Shown: positions 24,974 through 33,438 of the stretch, piece after piece
How positions within the stretch are numbered: the first letter of the stretch is position 1
Layout of the letters: each line of letters begins with the position of its first letter
Assembly: GCF_002243645.1 (NCBI RefSeq)
Contig: NZ_CP017704.1
Span: 3,552,001 to 3,616,000, forward strand
Direction of reading: 5' to 3'
Length of the DNA: 64,000 bases
DNA from: Peribacillus simplex NBRC 15720 = DSM 1321
Lineage (GTDB): Bacteria; Bacillota; Bacilli; Bacillales; DSM-1321
Program-made: the position numbers and the translations under genes
The notes under the pieces: model-generated
What the model saw: the letters and a program-made list of their open reading frames with translations, nothing else
Database searches by the model: none
What the model was told of the DNA's origin: nothing

Positions 24974-26170
24974 ATGTCAATACATGTTGCTGAAGGAAAG
25001 AAATCGATTCAAATGGCAGTTGATGCCCGAGATGCTCAATTACGTGAGCTTGCATTGAACATTCATGCTCATCCAGAACTTAGTTTCCATGAATACCAGG
25101 CAGTGAAATGGTTGATAGAGCCTTTAAAGAAGGCCGGCTTCTCGATAGAAAAAGGGGTCGCAAATTTAGAAACTTCATTCAGGGCAACATGGGAGGGGCA
25201 TCCTGGTGGTCCAACGATTGCCATTTTAGCTGAATATGATGCACTGGCAGGACTAGGCCATGGATGTGGCCATAATATTATTGGAACATCAGCCATTGGA
25301 GCGGCATTGGCACTGAAAGATGCTCATCCTGACCTTCCGGGGAAAATCGTCGTATTGGGGACACCTGCGGAAGAGGAAGGCGGAGGGAAAATTGTGATGG
25401 TCGAGGATGGCATTTTCGATGATGTGGATGTAGCTATGATGTGTCATCCGCAAAAACAGTCAATGGTATTGCGTGGCGGACTGGCATGTGTGGATGCATC
25501 TTTTAAGTTTTATGGTAAAGCATCACATGCGTCTTCTTCTCCCGAAAAAGGAATAAGTGCTCTTGATGCAGTCATTAATACTTTTGTTGCCGTCAATTCT
25601 TTACGTCAGTTCTTTAAAGATGATGTGAGAATCCATGGAATCATAACAAAGGGCGGGGATGCAACGAATGTAGTTCCTGCCTATTGCGAGGCTGAATTTT
25701 TACTGAGGGCAAGCACTGTGGAAGAGTTAAATGTTGTTCGTGAGAAAGTATATGCTGCAGCTCGTCATGCGACAGAAGCCATAGGTGCCAGGATCGAGTT
25801 AACCGAAGGCCTGATATATGCTGAACGAAATAATAATAAAGCATTAGCCGCCTTATTTAAAGATAATCTAGAGATGTTAGGGGAGGTTGTATGTGACCCG
25901 CCTGCAAAAGGAGGAATCGGTTCATCGGATATTGGTAATGTTGGACAAGTAACTGCGACGATTCATCCGTACATCAAAATAACGGATGACGCAATTACCC
26001 ATACTCCAGAGTTTGTACAAGCTGCAGCTTCAGAGAGGGGAATGATTGGATTAAATAAAGCAGCAAAGGCTTTAGCGATGACAGCATACGAAGTATGTAT
26101 GAACCCTCAGCTTCTTCAAGAAATTCGGGAAGAATTCGAAGGGTGGAAAGCTAATAAATCATGTAAATGA
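24974..26170 (+). CDS. M20-family amidohydrolase/peptidase
   Basis: A 398-aa zinc hydrolase of the M20D type (AbgB/HipO relatives), which removes acyl or aminobenzoyl groups from amino acids. Metal-binding marks: GHGCGHNIIGTSAIG, PAEEEGGGK and the dimerisation-domain block SFKFYGKASHASSSP; a late THTPEF provides the last ligand. CGGAGG precedes ATG. The next gene encodes a YfcC-type carrier 65 bp downstream, so an imported N-acyl amino acid or dipeptide-like compound is the likely substrate. The exact substrate is not readable. Confidence 0.88.
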   Translation: MSIHVAEGKKSIQMAVDARDAQLRELALNIHAHPELSFHEYQAVKWLIEPLKKAGFSIEKGVANLETSFRATWEGHPGGPTIAILAEYDALAGLGHGCGHNIIGTSAIGAALALKDAHPDLPGKIVVLGTPAEEEGGGKIVMVEDGIFDDVDVAMMCHPQKQSMVLRGGLACVDASFKFYGKASHASSSPEKGISALDAVINTFVAVNSLRQFFKDDVRIHGIITKGGDATNVVPAYCEAEFLLRASTVEELNVVREKVYAAARHATEAIGARIELTEGLIYAERNNNKALAALFKDNLEMLGEVVCDPPAKGGIGSSDIGNVGQVTATIHPYIKITDDAITHTPEFVQAAASERGMIGLNKAAKALAMTAYEVCMNPQLLQEIREEFEGWKANKSCK

Positions 26171-26235
26171 AGATAAGGGAAGATTCCGTTTTGCGGGGGA
26201 TCCAGGTGAAAATAATGTAAAAGGTGGTATGAAAA

Positions 26236-27666
26236 ATGAGTAAAGTGAGTGCTGAAAAAATAAAAAGTGAACCCCCATTTAAAAAAAGTAAAATAAAAAT
26301 GCCACACACATTTGTAATTATTATTTGTATGATCCTATTTGCAGCTGCATTAAGCTATTTAGTGCCCGCAGGTGAGTTTGACAGAGTGGAAGATAAAAAA
26401 ACTGGTAATACGGTAGTAGTAGAAAACTCTTATCATTCTGTAGAGAACAACCCCATTGGTATATTCGAGGTTCCTTTAGCAATTGTTCATGGCCTAATAG
26501 ATGCAAGTGACACAGTTTTCTTTATTTTCATTGTCGGTGGAGTATTTCAAATCATTAATTCCACAGGTACGATTGAAGCCGTGGCTGCAAGGGTTGGAAA
26601 GACTTTCATGAACCAAGGAATCGTCATCATTCCCATTTTTTTAACTCTATTTTCAATCGGCGGATTCACGATTGGAATGTCAGCAGAAGTCATGGCATTT
26701 GTACCTATTGGCATTGCGATTGCAAGGTCATTAGGCTATGATGCATTGACTGGAACTGCCATGGTGATGCTCGGCGCAGCTGTCGGCTTTACAGCTGGAC
26801 TTCTTAATCCTTTCAATGTAGGAATCGCTCAAGCCATTGCAGAAGTTCCGATGTTTTCCGGGATGTGGTTACGTGGAATCATTTTGGTGGTTTTACTGAT
26901 TGTCACGAGCATTTATATCATTAGATATGCAAAAAAAGTGAAGAATAATCCACTAGACGGTATTGTGTATGACTTGGAAAAAGAAGAAAAGCATGAGAAT
27001 TTGGATATATCCTCTTTATCCTCCATGAAGCCTAGACATTACTTAACGATTATTGTCGTGTTGATAGGATTTTGCTTCTTGATTTGGGGTGTTTCCGAAA
27101 AAGGCTGGTGGATGGAAGAATTAGCTGCATTTTTCTTATCTTTAGGTGTTGTTGTTGGGTTTTTATCTAAATATGGTCCGAGTAAAATTGCCAGCGAGTT
27201 TGTACAGGGGGCAAGGGATATTACATTCGGTGCTTTTATTGTTGGTCTGGCAAAAGGTGTAGTCGTAGTGTTAGAGCAAGGACATGTTATCGATTCAGTT
27301 GTAAATGGACTTGCAGCAACAGTAGGCCATTTGCCTAGTTCGATCCAAGTTCTTGGCATGTATGTATTTCAGACCATCATGAATGTGTTCATTACTTCAG
27401 GAACGGGTATGGCAGCAACGACCATGCCGATTTTGACACCGCTTTCCGACCTGATTGGTGTTACGAGACAAACGACCATCCTTACTTATCAGTTGGGAGA
27501 TGGTCTATCAAACTGCATTCTCCCTACCTCTGCCATGCTTATGGGAAGCTTGGCAGTCTCTAAAATCAAATATCAAGAATGGGTGAAGTTCTTCTGGCCC
27601 TTGTTATTGATCTGGATTGTAATAGGTGCTGTGTTTATATTAATAGCGGATTTCATCAGATACTAA
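26236..27666 (+). CDS. YfcC-family transporter
   Basis: A 476-aa membrane protein with about twelve TM segments, of the YfcC/DcuC-like family (LVPAGEFDRV near residue 41; FVPIGIAIARSLGYDALTG; LGDGLSNCILPTSAMLMGSL). Members move dicarboxylates, basic amino acids or peptides-derived compounds. Cotranscribed with the M20 hydrolase, which would process the imported compound. A terminator follows. Confidence 0.88.
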   Translation: MSKVSAEKIKSEPPFKKSKIKMPHTFVIIICMILFAAALSYLVPAGEFDRVEDKKTGNTVVVENSYHSVENNPIGIFEVPLAIVHGLIDASDTVFFIFIVGGVFQIINSTGTIEAVAARVGKTFMNQGIVIIPIFLTLFSIGGFTIGMSAEVMAFVPIGIAIARSLGYDALTGTAMVMLGAAVGFTAGLLNPFNVGIAQAIAEVPMFSGMWLRGIILVVLLIVTSIYIIRYAKKVKNNPLDGIVYDLEKEEKHENLDISSLSSMKPRHYLTIIVVLIGFCFLIWGVSEKGWWMEELAAFFLSLGVVVGFLSKYGPSKIASEFVQGARDITFGAFIVGLAKGVVVVLEQGHVIDSVVNGLAATVGHLPSSIQVLGMYVFQTIMNVFITSGTGMAATTMPILTPLSDLIGVTRQTTILTYQLGDGLSNCILPTSAMLMGSLAVSKIKYQEWVKFFWPLLLIWIVIGAVFILIADFIRY

Positions 27667-27686
27667 AACCTTAAAAAGAACGAAGG

Positions 27687-27712
27687 AAGCAGCTCTTTTG
27701 CTGCTCTTTTTT
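27687..27712 (+). terminator. Terminator of the M20-yfcC operon
   Basis: AAGCAGC / GCTGCT with loop TCTTTT, then T-run. Confidence 0.75.
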
Positions 27713-27834
27713 ATGTTGTTTGAATTACTGCTTTAAACGAGGTGAAGAAGGATAAATGATTGGTTTAGAGAATAGTTATGGAAAGGGTCAAAAAGTTCTC
27801 GATAAACGAATTTGATAGAAAATAGGTGAAGTAA

Positions 27835-28704
27835 GTGGAGTTGGATACATTATATAAGACATATCAACCTTTTCTTTTTTCCATCGCATACCGGATGCTT
27901 GGATCGGTTACCGATGCAGAAGATATCGTTCATGATTTATTCCTGCAGCTTAAGCTTGATACTGAACAAATTAAGGACATGAAAGCATATCTTGCGAAAA
28001 TGACGACAAATCGCTGTCTCAATTTTTTAAATTCAGCCCGTAAGAGAAGAGAGGTTTACACAGGGCCCTGGCTGCCTGAACCTCGGGTAAACGAAACAGA
28101 GCAGCCTTTAGATAAGGTTGTAACGGATGAAACGGTTGCTTATGCCTTCCTCGTTTTGCTGGAACAGCTGTCACCTGTTGAAAGAGCGGTGTTCGTGCTT
28201 AGAGAAGCATTCACTTATAGCTATGAAGATATTGCCGAGATGCTGGAAAAGAATGAAGTGAACTGCAGAAAGATTTACAGCCGGGCTAAGCGGAAATTAC
28301 AGAATGATAGGCCCGTCCATCCGGAGGATACGAAACATGTCGATATTTTGGCAAAAAAATTCATAAAAGCATCTGCGACAGGAAACTTTGAGGAGTTTTT
28401 GGATCTCCTTACAGAAGATGTTGTCCTTGTTACTGACGGCGGAGGAAAAGTGCTTTCTGCATTAAATCCAATTGTAACCAAACAGCGCGTATCCTCCTTT
28501 CTTAAAGGCGTTTCTGCTAAAGGAGGCTTCATAGGAGAACTTCTTCCGGTGATGGTCAATGGCCAGGAAGGAATTTTGCAAATGAAAGAAGGAAAGCCTA
28601 TCAAAGTCATCTGCTTTGAATTAGATCCAAAACAAAAAAATATCCGCAAAATCTTCATTGTTTCCAATCCCGATAAATTAAATCATATTCCTGTGATAGA
28701 TTGA
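27835..28704 (+). CDS. ECF41-group sigma factor (SigJ-like) with SnoaL-like C-domain
   Basis: A 289-aa ECF sigma factor: region 2 (AYRMLGSVTDAEDIVHDLFL), region 4 (YSYEDIAEMLEKNEVNCRKIYSRAKRKL), then a C-terminal SnoaL-like domain (about 175-289) that in ECF41 proteins controls activity in place of an anti-sigma factor. All three known ECF41 marks are present: WLPEP (about residue 80), DGGGK (about 200) and NPDK near the end. The start is GTG 27835. The next gene belongs to the family normally found beside ECF41 and has an ECF41-type promoter. Confidence 0.93.
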   Translation: MELDTLYKTYQPFLFSIAYRMLGSVTDAEDIVHDLFLQLKLDTEQIKDMKAYLAKMTTNRCLNFLNSARKRREVYTGPWLPEPRVNETEQPLDKVVTDETVAYAFLVLLEQLSPVERAVFVLREAFTYSYEDIAEMLEKNEVNCRKIYSRAKRKLQNDRPVHPEDTKHVDILAKKFIKASATGNFEEFLDLLTEDVVLVTDGGGKVLSALNPIVTKQRVSSFLKGVSAKGGFIGELLPVMVNGQEGILQMKEGKPIKVICFELDPKQKNIRKIFIVSNPDKLNHIPVID

Positions 28705-28722
28705 GGGGTCTTTTTTTTTGGA

Positions 28723-28749
28723 TGTCACAAATCAAACCTCTATTTTGTC
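28723..28749 (+). promoter_or_regulatory. ECF41-type promoter
   Basis: TGTCACA (28723-28729), exactly 16 bp, TGTC (28746-28749). The published ECF41 consensus is TGTCACA-N16-CGTC, so only one base differs. It drives the carboxymuconolactone decarboxylase-family gene at 28789. Confidence 0.8.
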
Positions 28750-28788
28750 TTATAAGTGGAACCTAAAAAGATTATGGAGGAGATAGAC

Positions 28789-29250
28789 ATGGAACAACGG
28801 ATTAACTACATGAAGACAAATCGTGAAGTGGTCAAATTAATGATGGGTTTGGAGGAGTACAAGAAAACAACGGAAATCGATAGCACATTAATCGAATTGA
28901 TTAAAATTCGCGCGTCTCAAATCAATGGCTGTGCGTACTGCTTGGATATGCATACAAAGGATGCCCGGGCAATGGGTGAAACGGAACAAAGAATTTACTG
29001 TTTGAGTGCTTGGCGTGAAACACCATTCTATTCTGATTCGGAAAGGGCAGCGCTGGAATTGACGGAAGCGGTCACGGCCATTTCTGCAAACGGTGTACCT
29101 GATGAACTGTATGAGAGGGTCCGCCTTCATTTTGATGAAAAACAATATATCGATCTCGTTACCATAATCATCACCATCAATGGCTGGAACCGATTGGCCA
29201 TTTCAGCCCAAAACATACCAGGGCACTATAAGCCTGTAATGGAAAAATAA
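28789..29250 (+). CDS. Carboxymuconolactone decarboxylase-family (AhpD-like) protein
   Basis: A 153-aa helical protein of the CMD/AhpD family with the redox/active-site motif CAYCLDMHTKDAR (CxxC plus His). Family members act as alkylhydroperoxidase or decarboxylase-type enzymes; the CxxC form suggests peroxide or thiol chemistry. ATG 28789 follows GGAGGAG. It is the conserved target of ECF41 sigma factors, in agreement with the promoter just upstream. Its real substrate is unknown in this group. Confidence 0.92.
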   Translation: MEQRINYMKTNREVVKLMMGLEEYKKTTEIDSTLIELIKIRASQINGCAYCLDMHTKDARAMGETEQRIYCLSAWRETPFYSDSERAALELTEAVTAISANGVPDELYERVRLHFDEKQYIDLVTIIITINGWNRLAISAQNIPGHYKPVMEK

Positions 29251-29260
29251 TGTCGTTATC

Positions 29261-29290
29261 AAAACCCCTTGTATGGTTACAAGGGGTTTT
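29261..29290 (+). terminator. Terminator
   Basis: AAAACCCCTTGTA / TACAAGGGGTTTT, loop TGGT; A and T flanks make it bidirectional, serving the plus CMD gene and the minus gene at 29315. Confidence 0.88.
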
Positions 29291-29314
29291 AATTGTAAAA
29301 ACGTGGCTTTTTAA

Positions 29315-29542
29315 TTATTTTTCTTTTTTATAAAAGCGTTCACCCGTATCAGGATTATAATACACCCTTGTTTTTTCTCCTGTCACGGGGTCTATATTTA
29401 TTTCATCTGTCGATTGAAATCCATCAGGAACTTTTACACCGTGATTACGTTTAAACCGTTTATCATAGATAAAGTATCCAAGTAAAATACATAAGATAAC
29501 TATAATAATTTGTAATATATAGTACCCTATGATGAATTTCAT
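29315..29542 (-). CDS. Small membrane protein coupled to YbjQ
   Basis: A 75-aa protein: one N-terminal TM segment (YILQIIIVILCILLGYFI) and a soluble tail with DPVTGEKTRVYYNPDTGERF, a short repeat of the DP(V)TG-type. Its ATG overlaps the stop codon of the preceding YbjQ gene by one base (TAATG), so the two are translationally coupled. Function unknown. Confidence 0.75.
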   Translation of the reverse strand: MKFIIGYYILQIIIVILCILLGYFIYDKRFKRNHGVKVPDGFQSTDEINIDPVTGEKTRVYYNPDTGERFYKKEK

Positions 29543-29862
29543 TATATTTTCTCCACAATGACGGCGGTTCCATATGCAACAATTTCGCTCATATTTGTAC
29601 CGATTTCCCCAGAATCATATCTCATCATTATAATTGCGTTTGCACCCATTTCATTGGCATTTTTTATCATACGGTCCATAGCTTCTTTTCTTGAATCTTC
29701 AAGCATCGCTGTATATTGCTTGATTTCTCCGCCTACCAGGGATTTTAACCCTGCCATGATATCGCCGCCAATCCCTCTGCTTCTTACAATTAGACCGAAG
29801 GCAGGCCCTTTTACCTCTACAATTTTGTACCCTTCAATTTTTTCTGTGGTAACTACCAACAC
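29542..29862 (-). CDS. YbjQ/UPF0145-family protein
   Basis: A 106-aa protein of the YbjQ (heavy-metal-binding DUF74) family: TTEKIEGYKIVEVKGPAFG at the start, the R-S-R-G-I-G-G-D block and NEMGANAIIMMRYDSGE near the end. Members form small pentameric assemblies; the function is unknown. The start is taken as GTG 29862 (GGAGG 8 nt upstream), since the longer reading to 29907 lacks a ribosome site. Confidence 0.85.
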   Translation of the reverse strand: MLVVTTEKIEGYKIVEVKGPAFGLIVRSRGIGGDIMAGLKSLVGGEIKQYTAMLEDSRKEAMDRMIKNANEMGANAIIMMRYDSGEIGTNMSEIVAYGTAVIVEKI

Positions 29863-30322
29863 ATTAATCGCCTCCGATTTATTTACTTTATTATTTAAAC
29901 TTCTCATGAAATTTCCTGAACTGAAAGCATAAACAAATGATCCAAGTTCGCATGAAGCTTAAATATTACATGTAGTTCCTTTTTTATCAAGCGCAATAAT
30001 CATTCCTTTAAATTTTAACATAATAAAAGCTTTATCCCTCTTATACAATAGGTAACATATTTCGGGTAAGCATAAAAAATCCCATTTCGTTGAAAAGAAA
30101 TGGGATTAAATTTATTGGTGTTTTTACTGCTGTTTTTTGATTGTTATATATGTGTGTAGAATTATGATGCTCATGATGGCTACTGTGAATGCCCATATAA
30201 GCTCTTATATGGGCTAGCTCTATAATATTAGTGTTTTGCAGGATAACATCAAGTAGTAAATAGTATCAACTTATAGGTAAATAATGAAGGTCTCTCAAGA
30301 GTTTAGACTTAAAGGGCCTTCA
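29863..30322. other. Intergenic with hairpins, no gene seen
   Basis: Hairpins: AATCCCATTTC/GAAATGGGATT (30078-30107, T-run on the minus strand, probably ending the LuxR operon), CCCATATAAG/CTTATATGGG (30193-30214) and an AAATAATGAAGG/CCTTCATcATTTA stem ending near 30330 with T-rich flank on the plus strand. Confidence 0.5.
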
Positions 30323-30490
30323 TCATTTATTTTTCTTTTTTTGAATTTGAGCGATTAAGATAAGTAATATACCTAAAATAAACAACGAGATAAATATATT
30401 GAAAGATTTTACATATCCTACTGGGAATAGTGCAGCACCAATTAATGATATAACCCCTAGTGTATAAAAAATTCTGACTCTACTAATCAT
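30323..30490 (-). CDS. 55-aa two-TM membrane protein
   Basis: ATG 30490 with AGGAGGAG directly upstream. Two hydrophobic segments (about 8-28 and 31-49; LGVISLIGAALFPVGYV and IFISLFILGILLILIA) end in a lysine-rich tail KKKNK. It follows the LuxR-type regulator by 17 bp and is almost certainly in its operon. The size, shape and context are like immunity or signalling peptides, but nothing identifies it. Confidence 0.7.
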   Translation of the reverse strand: MISRVRIFYTLGVISLIGAALFPVGYVKSFNIFISLFILGILLILIAQIQKKKNK

Positions 30491-30507
30491 AACTCCTCCT
30501 ATAAGTA

Positions 30508-31203
30508 CTAAAAATAGCGGTTATTTATCTTTATTTCATTAAGAATATCATACAATTTATTTTCATAGTACATGCTGATTAATTGTGATCTTGAAGTTAT
30601 ATTTAATTCCTCAAACATTTTATTTACGTAGTTCCTAACTGTAGAAACACTAATATGCAGATTATCAGCTATTTCTTTATCTTTGAGACCTTGAGTTATA
30701 TTCTTTATTATTTGCAATTCAACTTCATGTTGTTGTTCCCTGGTGATTATAGATGATGTATTTGTTTTTATTATATCTTCAATTAATAATTTCTCACGAT
30801 GCACATGTAACTCGTAGGAGATTTGATTTGCTAGCATCTCAGAAATCATTTTGAATTCTTCACTATCATCCTTTGTGATTATACCTACATATCCTTGCAA
30901 TTCCTTATTTTTAATTTCATGAATCGGGGAAGAAATAACACTAAAATCCTTCCCGAAGATTTGATTTTTAGTTTTTACAGTAGTATTTTGCAATGAACTT
31001 AAAACAAATGCATTATTTTCAACAGAATCTTTAATAATCAATTTACGTAAATCTTTTTTTTCAAAATTACTTTTTGAGTATAAAACATTTAGCTCTTTAT
31101 CAAAGATAAAAAAATTAGTCTCAAAATTGAATTTGAAATTCTTAATACTGTTCAATACTTTTTTACTTATATAAATGATTTGATTTTTCAATTCCATATT
31201 CAT
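30508..31203 (-). CDS. LuxR-type HTH regulator with N-terminal sensor region
   Basis: A 231-aa protein: N-terminal GAF/PAS-like region (about 15-150; FFIFDKELNVLYSKSN; GYVGIITKDDSEEF) and a C-terminal GerE/LuxR HTH (IIKNITQGLKDKEIADNLHI then STVRNYVNKMFEELNITSR). No receiver domain is visible, so it probably senses a small ligand or redox state directly. It forms a two-gene unit with the small membrane protein downstream. Base use is markedly AT-rich compared with the flanking metabolic genes. Confidence 0.85.
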   Translation of the reverse strand: MNMELKNQIIYISKKVLNSIKNFKFNFETNFFIFDKELNVLYSKSNFEKKDLRKLIIKDSVENNAFVLSSLQNTTVKTKNQIFGKDFSVISSPIHEIKNKELQGYVGIITKDDSEEFKMISEMLANQISYELHVHREKLLIEDIIKTNTSSIITREQQHEVELQIIKNITQGLKDKEIADNLHISVSTVRNYVNKMFEELNITSRSQLISMYYENKLYDILNEIKINNRYF

Positions 31204-31404
31204 ACCTCATACTTGTTCCTAAAATGAAATAACCTGTTTACTCTCCTCGTTTCACAATAAACTATTTTTGGTTGTGGTGGGTTCCAAAAATGACGACTGT
31301 TGTTTCAGAAATGATACCGGGGGTATGAGGATGCGGCGTTTCCCGATAACTAGCCTTTTCAGATCCCGCAAAGGCGCAGTTAGGGGAATTCTATTAAATA
31401 TAAG

Positions 31405-31445
31405 AAGGGCATGTTTTGAATAATCTTTTTTCAAAACATGCCCTT
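31405..31445. terminator. Bidirectional terminator
   Basis: 15-bp stem AAGGGCATGTTTTGA / TCAAAACATGCCCTT. The stretch 31204-31404 has no gene. Confidence 0.85.
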
Positions 31446-31501
31446 TATTTCATTACAAATTATTTTATTTAAATGGATATATTTGCATCCAAGGTGAAAC
31501 C

Positions 31502-31594
31502 ATAACCGTAACATTCATCTTACTTATTATATGTCTAACTGGCTGTGGGAGCAGCAATTCGAGCTTTGGAAGTGAATGTGACCAAAGATTATAA
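31502..31594 (+). pseudogene. Lipoprotein signal remnant, GerC-like
   Basis: A frame without start codon reads ITVTFILLIICLTGCGSSNS, a lipoprotein signal with lipobox LTGC, and stops after 30 codons. Together with the next genes it suggests a relic of a GerA-type operon (the C subunit is a lipoprotein). Low certainty. Confidence 0.35.
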
Positions 31595-31631
31595 CCAGAA
31601 TCCTTCAAAAAGAAATCGAGGAGTACAAACA

Positions 31632-31865
31632 ATGTGGGCAATGATTGGAACAGTGTTTACTGGAGCTGTTATTTCATATTTCGAATTACCTCAACTTATT
31701 AAAAATAAATGCTGGAGGGAAATCTCCGTTTATATTCTATTGCTTTTAGTTGGCATGACGTTGAGTATTTTATTAATCAAAAATATTACCATTCCTAATC
31801 CCTTAGACTGGATAACAAAATTTTATGATCCCTTCACATCTTTCATGGAACGGATTCTGTCTTAG
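31632..31865 (+). CDS. Small membrane protein of a germination operon
   Basis: A 77-aa protein with two TM segments (about 4-20 and 34-54; IGTVFTGAVISYFELPQL and VYILLLLVGMTLSILLI), starting at ATG 31632 after GAGGAG. It lies 14 bp before the GerB-type gene and is probably cotranscribed. Small accessory membrane proteins are known in some ger operons; the family is not one I can name. Confidence 0.6.
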   Translation: MWAMIGTVFTGAVISYFELPQLIKNKCWREISVYILLLLVGMTLSILLIKNITIPNPLDWITKFYDPFTSFMERILS

Positions 31866-31879
31866 GGGGTTTACTTATC

Positions 31880-32995
31880 ATGCTCGAGAAAGGAAAAATT
31901 AGCTCCGGAGAATTTCTTATATTGGTCATCATATTTACGATAGGAGGTTCGATACTTAATGTACCTGCTCTACTTGTTAAGATAGCGAAGCAGGATGCCT
32001 GGATTTCCTATATCATAACTACGCTCATCAGTTTGTGTTTTGTTTTCTTATATAATAAATTAGCCTCTATTTATCCATCTAAGACTTATGTCGAAGCTAA
32101 TGAAAAAATATTGGGGAAATGGGTTGGGAAAACCTCGGCATTGCTCTTTCTTTTTTATATTTTGTATCTTTCGTCTGCTTTATTGTATGAAATAGGGAGT
32201 TTTTCAACGACACAAATTTTGGTTGGAACACCTATCGAAATGATTATGGTTCTTTTTTTATTGACATGCATAATCGGTGTACGGTTAGGATTAGAAGTCA
32301 TCAGCCGAACTGCATTGATCTTTTTTCCTTGGATAGTATTTCTGCTTTTCATGTTATTTTTACTTCTTATCTCTGATATCAAAATAGAAAATATACAACC
32401 TATTTTTGAAGAAGGCATGAAACCAATTATTAAGGGATCATATCAAACTTTAGCACTCCCGTATGTACAGCTCGTTTTCTTTTTAATGATCATGCCATAT
32501 GTAAATGAAAAGGATGAAATGAAAAAAAACTTATATCGAGGAACATTATTAGGAGGCATCGTTCTATTCTTGGTGATTATTTTCAGTATCCTCGTACTGG
32601 GTACTGATATTACCGCCCTACAAAAAAATCCTTCTTATAGATTAGGAAAGTTGTTGAGTGTTGGTAATTTTTTTGAACGTATTGAAGTCATTGTAGCCAT
32701 CATTTGGATTCTTTCCGTGTATTTCAAGCTAACGATTTGTTATTATGGACTCTCTCTGGGGTTAGCTCAAGTACTAGGATTAAAAAATCACAAAATTCTT
32801 CACTTCCCATTAGCATTTTTAATTTTTGCATTCTCCATCATTACACATCCAGATACAGTACATAGTCGAAACTTTACTTCAAAAGCGTGGACGCCATTTT
32901 CCTTAACCATTTGTTTTCTGCTCCCGGTGTTATTGTTAGTGATAGGAAGATTGAAAAAAAAGCGTTCCATTTCAAAGGCGACCAAAGGATGTTAA
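31880..32995 (+). CDS. Spore germination receptor B-subunit (GerAB family)
   Basis: A 371-aa membrane protein with about ten TM segments of the GerAB/spore-permease family (ISSGEFLILVIIFTIGGSIL; YVEANEKILGKWVGK; LALPYVQLVFFLMIMPYVN). B subunits bind the germinant in the spore inner membrane and work in a complex with A and C subunits. Here no A subunit is adjacent and the C subunit is cut off after its first codons, so the receptor is probably incomplete unless it uses paralogues. ATG 31880 has AGGGGG 11 nt upstream. Confidence 0.88.
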   Translation: MLEKGKISSGEFLILVIIFTIGGSILNVPALLVKIAKQDAWISYIITTLISLCFVFLYNKLASIYPSKTYVEANEKILGKWVGKTSALLFLFYILYLSSALLYEIGSFSTTQILVGTPIEMIMVLFLLTCIIGVRLGLEVISRTALIFFPWIVFLLFMLFLLLISDIKIENIQPIFEEGMKPIIKGSYQTLALPYVQLVFFLMIMPYVNEKDEMKKNLYRGTLLGGIVLFLVIIFSILVLGTDITALQKNPSYRLGKLLSVGNFFERIEVIVAIIWILSVYFKLTICYYGLSLGLAQVLGLKNHKILHFPLAFLIFAFSIITHPDTVHSRNFTSKAWTPFSLTICFLLPVLLLVIGRLKKKRSISKATKGC

Positions 32996-33159
32996 AAAAA
33001 ATTCAATTACTGCCTTTGATCCTCAACAAATGCAGGGGTGATTGGCTTTCATTTGTCAGGAACTTCTATGACGAAAAACTTGTTAAATGTCTGCCTAAGG
33101 ATGGTGACACCATGTCAGATTCCACTATAAACGACTCAGATAAAATGATTTCTCCCTAA
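32989..33159 (+). pseudogene. Truncated GerC-type gene start
   Basis: ATG overlaps the stop of the GerAB gene (GGATGTTAA), as is usual for the following C subunit. MLKKIQLLPLIL looks like a GerC signal start, but the frame then diverges (NKCRGDWLSFVRNFYDEK) with no lipobox and ends after 56 codons. Best read as a deletion-fused remnant; it could still be a short expressed peptide. Confidence 0.45.
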
Positions 33160-33161
33160 TG

Positions 33162-33190
33162 AAAAAGCCTTGGTATTTATAGGCTTTTTT
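33162..33190 (+). terminator. Terminator of the ger remnant
   Basis: AAAAAGCCT / AGGCTTTTTTT hairpin. Confidence 0.75.
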
Positions 33191-33438
33191 TAGATTGGAT
33201 CATACCGAGATTGCACCCAACCACAGCATTCTATTGTTCCCTACGCCTATCTAATAGTTCTGCAGCTTGTAGCTTTTTCTCCCGCTATATTGAAGAGAGG
33301 TAATCTGAAGGCGTATGTCCCAAATGTGACATGTTTGTTTCCATGTTCTTGATTAGCGCGTTCTTGATTAGCGCAAATAGGATTATCGGTGTTAATCGTA
33401 AAAACAAAATTCGACAAGGATTTCATGGCTGGTGTAAG

